Source: JBAXTE01 sp037130365 (lineage in GTDB: Bacteria; Bacteroidota; Bacteroidia; Bacteroidales; WCHB1-69). Taken from it: a stretch of 64,000 bases of DNA. A program made the translations under genes and the position numbers. The notes under the pieces were generated by a model that searched no databases, was not told the origin of the DNA, and was given only the letters and a program-made list of their open reading frames with translations. Of this stretch, positions 47,200 to 55,052 are shown piece after piece; the stretch's first letter is position 1; each line of letters starts with the position of its first letter. The DNA lies in the NCBI GenBank assembly GCA_037130365.1, contig JBAXTE010000009.1, positions 56,335 to 120,334 on the forward strand, in the 5' to 3' direction.

Positions 47200-47688
47200 A
47201 TGAACTTTGTAGCCATCGATTTTGAGACTGCCACTGGATTTCAGCATAGTGCTTGTGCTGTGGGAATTGTAAGTGTTGAAAATGGAATTATTGTTGAAGA
47301 ATTTCATGCACTAATTCAACCACCCGATAACGAATATTGGTGGCGAAACATTAACGTTCATGGCATCCAACCCTCAGACACGATTCAAGCGCCTACTTTT
47401 GATGAGATTTATCCAGAACTTCGCAAACGACTTCATGGTAAAAAAGTCGTAGCACATAATGAGGCATTTGATCGAAATGTGATGATTAAGTCCATGGGGT
47501 ATTATCAACTTGATTATCAAGACTTAGAACTTCCAAACCGTTGGGAATGCACTGTGAAAATATATCGAGCAAAGGGATTTGCCTCTGCTAAACTCGATAT
47601 CTGTTGTAACGTAATGGGGATTAAATTAAATCACCATGAAGCACTTTCTGATGCTCGGGCTTGTGCTAAACTATATATGTTGGGATAA
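47200..47688 (+). CDS. DnaQ-like 3'-5' exonuclease
   Basis: 162 residues forming a single exonuclease domain of the DEDDh type. Exo I is AIDFETA (Asp7, Glu9), Exo II is AHNEAFDRNVM, and Exo III is HHEALSDARACA (His146, Asp151). Stand-alone proteins of this size resemble the proofreading epsilon subunit or small DNA/RNA-trimming nucleases. There is no polymerase-binding extension. It lies 6 bases after cstA. Confidence 0.9.
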   Translation: MNFVAIDFETATGFQHSACAVGIVSVENGIIVEEFHALIQPPDNEYWWRNINVHGIQPSDTIQAPTFDEIYPELRKRLHGKKVVAHNEAFDRNVMIKSMGYYQLDYQDLELPNRWECTVKIYRAKGFASAKLDICCNVMGIKLNHHEALSDARACAKLYMLG

Positions 47689-48117
47689 GTGCAAACTAAC
47701 TGGAATTTTTCTATTACACACCTTTTTTAACAGATTTAAGCTAAGTTATTCAAGTCTTCAGTTATGATTTCAATTCTAGCAAAGTCATTTATTTCAGGGC
47801 TTTCAACTAAATAGATTTTAACATCAGTTCAATCAAATTTGTCTGTCTTAAAATTATGGATAAATATTTTTTTCACTTTACTTGTTTTCAAAATATAGTA
47901 TTGACTTATCAAAGTATATTCATTTATACCAATACTCATTATTAATTAGGTCAAAAAACTCAGTTAAGTTTTATTGCCATCATCCCCACCATCATAATAT
48001 TCAAAAAAATATGACTTTAGAGAAAAAATTGATGCAATGCAAAACTTTTTTCTCCAAAGTCATATTTGTACTCAAAACTGATAGTTACGCAACAAAAAAC
48101 TCTAATTGCATAAAATT
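47689..48117. other. 429-base convergent intergenic region
   Basis: The region has no supported gene; a 79-codon plus-strand frame at 47882 overlaps a hairpin and shows no signal or domain. It holds the long inverted repeat at 48007-48067. Confidence 0.6.
48007..48067. terminator. long bidirectional hairpin between exonuclease and lipoprotein genes
   Basis: Arms 48007-48028 and 48046-48067 pair over 21 of 22 positions, with a 17-base loop. The inner ends are A6 and T6. It lies between convergent genes and can serve as a terminator for both. It is more than 300 bases past the exonuclease stop. Confidence 0.65.
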
Positions 48118-48465
48118 TTAAATCTTAATAACATCAGATACTTTTACGATGGTGCCAGTTTGACATTGACTTTTCAAACCCTCAATAACAGAATATTTGA
48201 ACTTAATTTTTAGTCCATCTACAAAAAAATCCTGAGGCATTTCTCTAGTTTCAAAACGTTTTCCATCACTGGTTTCTATTACCCAAGCACACTGTCCAAT
48301 CAAATTTGGGAGCTTTTTAACTGTTCCAAAAGTATAACCAGCATCTGATTTAGAAACTTCTGTAGTTTTGTTACTATTTTTATGACAACATTTACATGAA
48401 ATAATTGAAGTTGAAATTAATCCAATTAATAATAAGGAAAATGTAATTTTTAAGATGCGATTCAT
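48118..48465 (-). CDS. small Cys-rich lipoprotein
   Basis: 115 residues from the ATG at 48465 (the open frame extends 14 codons further, without a signal). The signal peptide ends in lipobox IISC (Cys24), followed by KCCHKNSNK, giving three Cys in four residues. The mature domain of about 80 residues has a small beta-barrel look (GTIVKVSDVIKI) and no family that I recognise. Oddly its linker contains SKSDAG, the same string as the repeat unit of the neighbouring KSDA-repeat gene. Possibly chance. Confidence 0.7.
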   Translation of the reverse strand: MNRILKITFSLLLIGLISTSIISCKCCHKNSNKTTEVSKSDAGYTFGTVKKLPNLIGQCAWVIETSDGKRFETREMPQDFFVDGLKIKFKYSVIEGLKSQCQTGTIVKVSDVIKI

Positions 48466-48527
48466 AGTTGATAAATTAAAAGATTTTGAGTGAATCAATA
48501 AAGTCATCAGATGACTTTTTCAGTTAA

Positions 48528-48878
48528 CTAATAAAGTAAGCTTTTCTTGGAATTGTTTTTCCAGCCTGCATCACTTTTCGATGTTGAAAAGTAAATTACG
48601 ATATCTGAATCACTTTTGGAGTCTACAAAATAAATGGTTTTGTCTGAATCACTTTTAGAATTGCAGAAATACCATAAACCATTGTTACCAGACACATCGC
48701 TTTTCGAGGAACATTTATACACGACTAGATCTGCATCGCTCTTACTACTAGCAACATATACTTTAATTTTTGCATCGCTTTTCGATTGACAACTGTACAC
48801 TTTTTGTGCAGTTGATGATGCAACAAATAAAAATAAGAATCCAAATGCAACAAATAAAGCTTTCATCTCTTTTTTCAT
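48528..48878 (-). CDS. secreted KSDA-repeat protein (DUF6150-like), Ser variant
   Basis: 116 residues with a signal peptide (cleavage near STAQ). The mature part is six short repeats, each a beta-strand-like stretch plus SKSDA/S/V, alternating with IKVYV, LVVYK, TIYFV and IVIYF. This matches, as far as I recall, the DUF6150 family of Bacteroidota. Its function is unknown; the repeats suggest a small repetitive beta structure with calcium-like acidic turns. It is a tandem paralogue of the next gene (same 116 residues). All six repeats have Ser where the other copy has Tyr. Confidence 0.8.
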   Translation of the reverse strand: MKKEMKALFVAFGFLFLFVASSTAQKVYSCQSKSDAKIKVYVASSKSDADLVVYKCSSKSDVSGNNGLWYFCNSKSDSDKTIYFVDSKSDSDIVIYFSTSKSDAGWKNNSKKSLLY

Positions 48879-48992
48879 AATTTTTGTTTTTTTAAATGAT
48901 TGATATTGTTTTAAGGAATGTTTAAATAATTCAAAATCACTTGTTTAATTAGAGTTATATCAACAAATTATCAAATAACTTGCTGATAAAGA

Positions 48993-49343
48993 CTAATAAA
49001 GTAAACTTTTTTTGGAACTGTTTTTCCAGCCCGCATCGCTTTTATATTCTGCAAAGTAGATTACTAAATCTGCATCACTTTTGTAATCGCAGAAAAATAT
49101 TGTTTTATCAGCATCGCTTTTGTAATCACAGAAAAACCACAAACCATCGTTTCCAGAAGCATCGCTTTTATACTGACATTTGTACACGACCAAATCTGCA
49201 TCGCTCTTATATTGAGCAACATAAACTTTTACTTTCGCATCACTTTTGTATTGACAACTAAATACTTTTTGTGCTGTAGAAGATCCTATAAATAAAAATA
49301 AGAATCCTAAAGCTACGAATAAGGTTTTCATCTCTTTTTTCAT
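48993..49343 (-). CDS. secreted KSDA-repeat protein (DUF6150-like), Tyr variant
   Basis: 116 residues from the ATG at 49343, chosen because the paralogue begins with the same MKKEMK; the open frame runs 40 codons further upstream without a signal. A signal peptide (cleavage near STAQ) is followed by six YKSDA repeats, and the protein ends GWKNSSKKSLLY exactly as its partner does (apart from one residue). It sits 114 bases upstream of the paralogue. The pair arose by tandem duplication. Function unknown. Confidence 0.8.
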   Translation of the reverse strand: MKKEMKTLFVALGFLFLFIGSSTAQKVFSCQYKSDAKVKVYVAQYKSDADLVVYKCQYKSDASGNDGLWFFCDYKSDADKTIFFCDYKSDADLVIYFAEYKSDAGWKNSSKKSLLY

Positions 49344-49552
49344 AATTTTTTCATTTTTTAATTGATTACTCTGCTGAAAATTATAGCCATCAGTAGACTT
49401 TTTTGCTTGATTAATTAAAAATACTTCAATAAGTCTTTGATTTGCAGAAACAAATTTAAACATTTATTTTAAAAAAACAAATTTTACACAGCAATTCCAA
49501 TAATTCAGCGAGAAATTATTTAATGTGATTTTTGTACTATTGTTTCAATATT

Positions 49553-49590
49553 CGGACTAAAGCCTCAACTTCGGGATTGAGGATTGTCCG
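49553..49590. repeat. nested hairpin, possible REP-like element
   Basis: An outer CGGAC/GTCCG stem (49553-49557, 49586-49590) encloses a CCTCAA/TTGAGG stem (49563-49568, 49577-49582). It is more G+C-rich than its surroundings. There is no T-run. Confidence 0.5.
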
Positions 49591-49777
49591 CAACGGCTCT
49601 CACAGACGAATTTTCTCTTCATGTAACAGAAAAATACAATCTTTTGAGCTTTGACTTTGTAAGACAAATTACCAAAACAATGAATTTTAAAACGAAATAA
49701 TAAAGTCGTTATATAGAATGAATATTTCGTTTTTATATATAGTGAAGTTTCGCTAATTGTTTAACCAAAGATTATAT

Positions 49778-49841
49778 GTGAATAATGCAACTTTTTCAAG
49801 AAATCATGTAACACTTTCCTTAAACGCAATACCCATCTTTG
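49778..49841 (+). promoter_or_regulatory. phased-repeat stress promoter A
   Basis: GTGAATAATGCAAC (49778-49791) contains ATGCAAC at 49785. ATGTAACACTT starts 21 bp later at 49806. CATCTTTG (49834-49841) ends 29 bases after the last base of the second repeat. Promoters B, C and D share the same spacing. Drives the first mini-ferritin gene. Confidence 0.8.
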
Positions 49842-49942
49842 TACTCTAATAAATTATTAATCATTTACCGAACTTAATGCGGTAAAATAAAATATTAGAA
49901 ATTAACAAAAGAGTATTCATGGGCGGAAGCCAAGATAAAACT

Positions 49943-49949
49943 AAAGGAG
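49943..49949 (+). promoter_or_regulatory. Shine-Dalgarno site of the first mini-ferritin gene
   Basis: AAAGGAG, 5 bases before the ATG at 49955. Such sites are rare in this genome. It fixes the start at 49955 rather than 49919. Confidence 0.75.
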
Positions 49950-49954
49950 AAAAA

Positions 49955-50275
49955 ATGCCAACATTTGGAACACCATTTTCGGGCTTAGCAAATGACCGAA
50001 AACTAACGAATAAGGAGCTTATTAGAGCAATCAGGTTTATGCTAACTTCAGAGTTTGAAGCAACTCAGTTATACATGCAGCTTGCAGAATCAATCGACAA
50101 CAAACTAGCAATTGACGTTCTTAAGGATATTGCGAATGAAGAGCTTGTTCATGCAGGCGAGTTTTTGCGTTTACTATACGAACTTTCACCAGATGAAGAA
50201 AAGCTGTATGCTGAGGGCGCAAAAGAAGTTGAAGCTGAAATCAAGAAGTTGAAGATTGAAATATCAAAGAAATAA
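49955..50275 (+). CDS. encapsulated-ferritin-like mini-ferritin, copy 1
   Basis: 106 residues. Two long helices carry the ferroxidase pattern of encapsulated ferritins: Glu33 in the first helix (SEFEATQLYMQLAE) and Glu63-x-x-His66 in the second (ANEELVHAGEF). This matches the Glu/Glu-His spacing of EncFtn and the N-terminal domain of the Pyrococcus virus-like shell protein as I recall them. A short acidic/basic tail follows. Such half-ferritins oxidise and store iron as oligomers, usually inside an encapsulin shell, but no shell gene is in this window. Start chosen by the Shine-Dalgarno site. The 3' third of the gene is almost identical to copy 2 at 61421. The flavin reductase gene follows after 31 bases. 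Confidence 0.8.
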   Translation: MPTFGTPFSGLANDRKLTNKELIRAIRFMLTSEFEATQLYMQLAESIDNKLAIDVLKDIANEELVHAGEFLRLLYELSPDEEKLYAEGAKEVEAEIKKLKIEISKK

Positions 50276-50306
50276 AATAATCAGTACTCATTAATTTATT
50301 CACACC

Positions 50307-50978
50307 ATGAAACCATTTACCGTAAAAATAAAATCAATTCAGCACATTACGCATGATGTATTGCTGATTGTTACCGAAAAGCCAACAAATTTCACGTTTA
50401 TTCCTGGGCAAGCCACAGAAATATCAATTAATAAAGAAGGATGGCAAAACAAAAAAAGACCTTTTACCTTTACTAGCCTTCCTGATAATAATTTTCTAGA
50501 ATTTACGATAAAAACATATCCCCAAAACAAAGAGGTTACCAATGAAATGTTGGCATTAAAAGTAGGTAAAGAACTAATTCTGCACGACATTTTTGGCGCT
50601 ATCGCTTATAAAGGTGAAGGTGTATTTATTGCTGGTGGCGCAGGTGTTACTCCATTTATTAGTATTTTTAGATACTTACAATCTAAAAAGGAAGTTGGTA
50701 ATAATCAGCTCATTTTTGCTAACAAAACAAAAAAGGACATAATTCAAGAAGTAGAATTTAAAAAAATATTAGGCAAAAATTTCATTAATATTTTATCTGA
50801 CGAAAAAGTTGATGGATATGCGAATGGACAAATAACTGAAGATTTTCTAAAAACGTACATCAGCGAATCCACCAAAAATATTTATATCTGCGGCCCACCA
50901 CCAATGATGGATGCAATAGAAAAACAACTGCTTCATTTGAAAATAGATAAAAAACACATTATTAAAGAAGCATTTTAG
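50307..50978 (+). CDS. FAD/NAD(P)-binding ferredoxin-reductase-like flavoprotein
   Basis: 223 residues. The FAD-binding barrel has RPFTFTSLP (the RxYS/T-type flavin motif). The NAD(P)-binding half has GGAGVTPFISIFRYL and the C-terminal CGPPPMMDAI. There is no fused heme or Fe-S domain, so it would pass electrons between NAD(P)H and a separate partner. Downstream of the mini-ferritin by 31 bases, it could supply electrons for iron release or for reducing ferric iron; this is an inference from position. Confidence 0.87.
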   Translation: MKPFTVKIKSIQHITHDVLLIVTEKPTNFTFIPGQATEISINKEGWQNKKRPFTFTSLPDNNFLEFTIKTYPQNKEVTNEMLALKVGKELILHDIFGAIAYKGEGVFIAGGAGVTPFISIFRYLQSKKEVGNNQLIFANKTKKDIIQEVEFKKILGKNFINILSDEKVDGYANGQITEDFLKTYISESTKNIYICGPPPMMDAIEKQLLHLKIDKKHIIKEAF

Positions 50979-51112
50979 AAATCTTCACGGATATTGTTTG
51001 CTAACGAATAGAAAAATAAAAAAAAATCCTTTATTCATACTGTTGTATATACCCAAAATCTGACCAATATAGCCATTCAAGGGGATTTATAATATAATAA
51101 AGCATACTTAAT

Positions 51113-52579
51113 ATGAAAAAGAAAAAATTGACAACAGCAAGTGGAAGACCTTATACTGAGTTCGATAATTCTATGTCAGTTGGCAATCGGGGACCAATTT
51201 TGTTACAGGACTATTTTCTTCATGAAGACATGGCACACTTCAATCGTGAACGTATTCCTGAAAGAGTTGTTCACGCAAAAGGAACAGGTGCATTCGGCAC
51301 ATTTACAGTAACCAATGACATTACTCAATACACAAAAGCGAAAATATTTTCAAAAATTGGTAAGCAAACAAAATTATTTGCCCGTTTCTCTATTGTTGGA
51401 GGAGAAAAAGGAGGAGCTGATAGTGAAAGAGATCCACGTGGCTTTGCTGTGAAGTTTTATACCGAAGATGGGAACTGGGATTTAGCTGGCAATAACACCC
51501 CAGTATTTTTTATAAAAGATCCGAAAAAGTTCTCTCACTTCATCCATACACAAAAGCGCGATCCTAAAACAAATTGTAAAAGTCCAACCATGATGTGGGA
51601 TTTTTTTAGTCTGAATCCCGAAAGTTTACATCAAGTAATTATTCTGATGAGCGACAGAGGAACTCCTTTCTCTTATAGGCACATGCATGGTTTTGGAAGT
51701 CATACTTTTTCCCTTTTTAATAAAAATAATGAAAAGATTTGGGTGAAATTCCATTTCAAAACATTGCAAGGAATTAAAAATTTCGATGAAAAAGAAGCCA
51801 ACGAAATGAAAGGTATTGATCTTGATCATGCTCAACGAGATTTGGTGGAAGCGATAGAAAAAAAAGACTTTCCTAAGTGGGCTTTGCAAATACAAGTAAT
51901 GACTGATGCGCAAGCAAAAGAATTTAAATGGAATCCATTTGATATTACAAAAGTTTGGTTTCACAAAGATTTTCCGTTGATTGATGTGGGAATAATGGAA
52001 TTGAATGAAATTCCAGAAAATTATTTTCGAGATGTAGAACAAGCAGCTTTTGACCCAGCTCATGTTGTTGACGGCATTGGTTATTCGCCTGATAAATTAC
52101 TGCAAGGACGTTTACTCTCTTATCCCGATGCCCAACGTTATCGTTTAGGAGTAAATTATGAGCAGATTCCTGTAAATCAATGCCCATTTGGACATACAAA
52201 TTACCAACGTGATGGAATGATGCAAGTTGGTGATAATGGAGGAGCAAACCCGAATTATCGTCCAAATAGTTTTGATGATATTGTTGCAGATGAAAGTTAT
52301 AAAGAACCACCTATGCAACTTGAATCTAACATAGCCGATTGGTTCGACCGCAACGAAAACGACGATGACCATTTCACTCAGCCAGGCTTATTGTATAGCA
52401 GGGTGATGAGCGAAAAGGATAAGATAAACTTGGTAAATAATATTGTAAGTTCAATGAAAGGCATTTCTGGCGAAAAGAAAGATGAAATTATTAATCGGCA
52501 ATTGTGTCATTTTTTACATGCTGATAACCACTTAGGAATGGCCGTAGCTAAAGGATTGGGTATAACAGTTGAAAAATAA
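51113..52579 (+). CDS. katA: heme catalase (clade of small-subunit catalases)
   Basis: 488 residues, the standard size of small-subunit catalases. It converts hydrogen peroxide to water and oxygen. The distal His54 lies in ERVVHAKGTGAFG, the Asn in NNTPVFFIKDP, and the heme-ligand Tyr in RLLSYPDAQRYRLGVNY. The C-terminus is short with no flavodoxin-like domain. It starts 134 bases after the flavin reductase gene. I found no phased-repeat promoter directly upstream, so it may be read from promoter A or from its own undetected site. Confidence 0.95.
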   Translation: MKKKKLTTASGRPYTEFDNSMSVGNRGPILLQDYFLHEDMAHFNRERIPERVVHAKGTGAFGTFTVTNDITQYTKAKIFSKIGKQTKLFARFSIVGGEKGGADSERDPRGFAVKFYTEDGNWDLAGNNTPVFFIKDPKKFSHFIHTQKRDPKTNCKSPTMMWDFFSLNPESLHQVIILMSDRGTPFSYRHMHGFGSHTFSLFNKNNEKIWVKFHFKTLQGIKNFDEKEANEMKGIDLDHAQRDLVEAIEKKDFPKWALQIQVMTDAQAKEFKWNPFDITKVWFHKDFPLIDVGIMELNEIPENYFRDVEQAAFDPAHVVDGIGYSPDKLLQGRLLSYPDAQRYRLGVNYEQIPVNQCPFGHTNYQRDGMMQVGDNGGANPNYRPNSFDDIVADESYKEPPMQLESNIADWFDRNENDDDHFTQPGLLYSRVMSEKDKINLVNNIVSSMKGISGEKKDEIINRQLCHFLHADNHLGMAVAKGLGITVEK

Positions 52580-52615
52580 ATATTTAATACCATTCAAAAA
52601 AACAAACATTGTGAA

Positions 52616-53695
52616 ATGGACATCAAAGGCAATGGCTTAATACAGGATTCGCCCGTTATAAAACTCGCAGGATTAATAATCATTATTGCAGGAGTGATTT
52701 ATGCAAAATCGATTATCGCTCCCTTTATACTTGCTTTTTTCATAAGTATCATTTGTGCACAACCCATTAACTGGCTTGAGAAAAAGAAAACACCTAGATG
52801 GTTAGCGCTAATGATTGTGATATTGGTATTAATTTTACTTTTTTTCGGATTTTCTATCTTTATAGGAGAAACATTAGCATCCTTTTCTAGCAATGTTTCA
52901 AAATATGAATCTGCCCTTAAAGCTATTATCATCTCATTTATTCAGTATTTAAATGAGAATGGTGTAAATATTCCACAATCACAGGTATCAAGTCTTGTTC
53001 AACCGGAAAAAATTCTCGAATTTACCGCAAGTGCTTTGAATGGACTATTCAAAATGGTAGGCAATACCTTCCTTATCTTCCTTATAATTTTCTTTATTCT
53101 AACAGAATTAAAGAGTTTCCCTATTAAAGCAAAAGCAATTATGAATGTATCGGGCAAATCCATTACTTATTTTTCTACCATTATAGAAAATATCCGTCAT
53201 TACCTCTGGATAAAAACCCTATTTTGTTTATTAATAGGAATTCTAATCTATGTAGCATTATTGATAATTGGAGTTAGCTATCCTCTGCTATGGGCATTGA
53301 TTGCATTTTTGATGAGTTATATTCCAAATATTGGATCCATCATTGCCGCGGTTCCGGCCGTTCTCTTTTCCTTGGTACAATTAGGATTAGGTAGTGCCCT
53401 CTGGACACTGGTATCATTTCTACTTATCAACAATGTTATTGGAAACTTTGTTGAGCCTAGGATTATGGGTAAAGGTTTGGGGCTTTCAACTCTGGTTGTA
53501 TTCCTGTCTCTTCTTATATGGGGATTTATTTTGGGACCTGTAGGTATGTTTCTGTCAGTTCCCATTACCATGGCCATTAAAATCATTATGGAACATAATG
53601 AAAATACACGATGGATCGCAATACTTTTAGGAACATCGGTTGAAGCTAAAACCTATCTTAAACATAAAGATCTGAATCAGAAGAAGCCAATTTAA
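52616..53695 (+). CDS. AI-2E family transporter (PerM/YdiK type)
   Basis: 359 residues with about eight membrane helices in the AI-2E exporter layout. An N-terminal pair of helices, a cytoplasmic/periplasmic middle section (FSSNVSKYESALKAI), and the conserved C-terminal block (GVSYPLLWALIAFLMSYIPNIGSIIAAVPAVL, then NFVEPRIMGKGLGLSTLVVFLSLLIWG) are clear. Most family members are not autoinducer exporters; substrates are largely unknown, and some are Na+/H+ antiporters. It starts 36 bases after the catalase gene, so it is probably in the same transcript. Confidence 0.9.
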   Translation: MDIKGNGLIQDSPVIKLAGLIIIIAGVIYAKSIIAPFILAFFISIICAQPINWLEKKKTPRWLALMIVILVLILLFFGFSIFIGETLASFSSNVSKYESALKAIIISFIQYLNENGVNIPQSQVSSLVQPEKILEFTASALNGLFKMVGNTFLIFLIIFFILTELKSFPIKAKAIMNVSGKSITYFSTIIENIRHYLWIKTLFCLLIGILIYVALLIIGVSYPLLWALIAFLMSYIPNIGSIIAAVPAVLFSLVQLGLGSALWTLVSFLLINNVIGNFVEPRIMGKGLGLSTLVVFLSLLIWGFILGPVGMFLSVPITMAIKIIMEHNENTRWIAILLGTSVEAKTYLKHKDLNQKKPI

Positions 53696-53802
53696 AAAAT
53701 AGTGGTTAGAAATGTTTATTCATTTAATTATACTTTATATTTATTTGCTTCATGGAAAGCTCTTTAAATTAACTTTTGTGTTAATGAGATAATGCGAATT
53801 AC

Positions 53803-53844
53803 TGTTAAATATAGCTTCAACATTTGTTGAAGTAATATTTAACA
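53803..53844. repeat. long imperfect hairpin after the AI-2E gene
   Basis: Arms of 20 bases pair at 18 positions (TGTTAAATAT..CTTCAACA with TGTTGAAG..ATATTTAACA), loop TT. It may terminate the catalase-transporter transcript, though no T-run follows. It ends 24 bases before promoter B. Confidence 0.65.
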
Positions 53845-53867
53845 ACTTCTCCCACCATTCCAACTGT

Positions 53868-53931
53868 GTGAATAATGTAACCTATTCTAAAAAATATATA
53901 ACACTTATTTTGTTTGAAGTGGCAATATTTG
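53868..53931 (+). promoter_or_regulatory. phased-repeat stress promoter B
   Basis: GTGAATAATGTAAC (53868-53881) has ATGTAAC at 53875. ATATAACACTT starts at 53896, 21 bp on. The -7-like AATATTTG (53924-53931) ends 29 bases after the last base of the second repeat. It is followed by GTACTC, as in promoter A. Next gene is the PfpI-like gene, 345 bases downstream. Confidence 0.78.
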
Positions 53932-54038
53932 TACTCTTTTAAAAATTATATTCATAGCATCACGATTATTACGAAATCAAAAAACTAAAATAATGGAAAA
54001 TTTAATGCAGAACTAATAAAATTTACACAAATATATAT

Positions 54039-54218
54039 GACTATCCGTTTTCTATACTATTGATAATGTTTTATGTCGCCGTAGGTGACAAATATTAGTA
54101 ACCCCGTGCAACGCACGGGGTGTGAAAATGCATAAAACATTGATTTTGGCGAAAAAATTGTTGCACGGCAAAACCATTTTTATGTCAAAATTACAATTAG
54201 AACTCAAAACGGATAGTC
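54039..54218. mobile_element. MITE-like element with 13-bp perfect terminal inverted repeats
   Basis: Termini GACTATCCGTTTT (54039-54051) and its complement AAAACGGATAGTC (54206-54218) are perfect inverted repeats. Inside, AATGTTTTATG/CATAAAACATT (54065-54075, 54131-54141) forms a stem. It encloses two hairpins: TGTCGCC/GGTGACA (54074-54090) and ACCCCGTGC/GCACGGGGT (54101-54121). There is no coding capacity beyond 35-64 codons and no clear target-site duplication. It resembles a REP- or MITE-type non-autonomous element. Its transposase is not in this window. Confidence 0.7.
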
Positions 54219-54275
54219 TTAAAAGTATAATTTGAATCAGGATCAATACAACATAATAAAAAAATAAATAACATC

Positions 54276-54815
54276 ATGGAAAAGCAATCAAATAAGAAAA
54301 GAGTAGCGGTTATAGCTACCGATGGTTTTGAACAATCAGAATTTGAGAAACCAATTGAAGCATTGAAAAAAGCAGGAATTATAGTAGATGTAATTTCATT
54401 AAAAACAGGAACAATAAAAGGATGGAAAGAAAAAAACTGGGGAGATGAATTTAAAGTTGACGATACTATTGACAAGGCGCTATCAACTAATTATGACATG
54501 TTGGTATTGCCAGGCGGTGTGATGAATACCGACACCTTGCGTACGAATGAATCGGTCGTAAAATTTGTATTTGAATTTTTTGAGCAAGGAAAACTGGTCG
54601 CTGCTATTTGCCATGCCGGTTCAATATTGATTGAAACAGGATTATTAAAAGGGAAACAGCTTACATCTTATAAATCTATTAAAGCAGATCTTATAAATGC
54701 CGGAGCAGATTGGAAAGATGAGGAAGTAGTCGTGGACAACAAACTCATTACGAGTAGAAGCCCGAAAGATCTTCCGGCTTTTTGTGAAAAAATAATTGAA
54801 GAACTAAAAAAATAA
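54276..54815 (+). CDS. PfpI/DJ-1 family stress protein (type 1 glutamine amidotransferase-like)
   Basis: 179 residues. The DJ-1/PfpI fold is clear: N-terminal RVAVIATDGFEQSEFEKP (with the conserved Glu), the central LVLPGG, and the nucleophile elbow AAICHAGS with Cys112-His113. The C-terminal ITSRSPKDLPAFCEKIIEEL is typical of YhbO/PfpI-like proteins, which are proteases, glyoxalases or deglycases (activity disputed) induced by oxidative and general stress. Promoter B lies about 350 bases upstream, with the MITE-like element between. Confidence 0.92.
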   Translation: MEKQSNKKRVAVIATDGFEQSEFEKPIEALKKAGIIVDVISLKTGTIKGWKEKNWGDEFKVDDTIDKALSTNYDMLVLPGGVMNTDTLRTNESVVKFVFEFFEQGKLVAAICHAGSILIETGLLKGKQLTSYKSIKADLINAGADWKDEEVVVDNKLITSRSPKDLPAFCEKIIEELKK

Positions 54816-54850
54816 GATTTTTACTGTTTTCAAACAAAATAAAAAATACC

Positions 54851-55042
54851 ATGGCAAAATATTCAAAAAAAGCTCAAGATAAAATTGAGGAAGTAATGCA
54901 TGAATTTAAAGAAGGAACTTTAAAATCAGGTAAAAATGGCAAAAATGGTAAAGTAACAAGCAGAAAACAAGCCATTGCCATTGGAATAAGCGAAGCAAAA
55001 GAAGCTGGATTAAAAGTCCCTGTTCAAAAAGCTGCAAAATAA
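54851..55042 (+). CDS. DUF6496-type small basic protein, copy 1
   Basis: 63 residues, Lys/Gly-rich: MAKYSKKAQDKIEEVMHEF, then GTLKSGKNGKNGKVTSRKQ, then AIAIGISEAKEAGLKVP. It matches my memory of the DUF6496 family, small proteins found widely and often near stress genes; their role is unknown. It starts 35 bases after the PfpI-like gene and is probably co-transcribed. Copy 2 at 63525 is about 90 per cent identical at the DNA level by eye. Confidence 0.85.
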   Translation: MAKYSKKAQDKIEEVMHEFKEGTLKSGKNGKNGKVTSRKQAIAIGISEAKEAGLKVPVQKAAK

Positions 55043-55052
55043 TATTATGGTA

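Larger units (their letters stand above)
49344..49954. other. 611-base divergent region with structured element and promoter A
   Basis: It lies between the KSDA-repeat genes and the first mini-ferritin gene. It holds a nested hairpin (49553-49590), the phased-repeat promoter A (49778-49841), and a 7-bp leader hairpin TTTACCG/CGGTAAA (49864-49886). I see no gene in it. Confidence 0.6.
53696..54275. other. 580-base region with hairpin, promoter B and MITE-like element
   Basis: It contains an imperfect 20-bp hairpin (53803-53844), phased-repeat promoter B (53868-53931), a seven-codon frame at 53993 and a 180-base inverted-repeat element (54039-54218). I see no real protein gene. Confidence 0.6.

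Noticed and set aside
47882..48121. 79-codon plus-strand frame
   Set aside because: It crosses the long terminator-like hairpin at 48007-48067 and has no promoter, signal or domain.
49621..49627. Single ATGTAAC upstream of promoter A
   Set aside because: No phased partner and wrong distance from any -7 box; probably chance.
54128..54235. 35-codon plus-strand frame starting MHKTLILAKK
   Set aside because: Also within the MITE-like element and its flank; too short, no independent support. A leader-peptide role cannot be excluded but is not supported.
54019..54238. Target-site duplication around the MITE-like element
   Set aside because: The flanks (ATATATAT on the left, TTAAAAGTA on the right) show no convincing duplication, so the ends rest on the inverted repeats alone.
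54052..54246. 64-codon minus-strand frame with TPRALHG-like peptide
   Set aside because: It lies inside the MITE-like element and is explained by its hairpins; no protein features.
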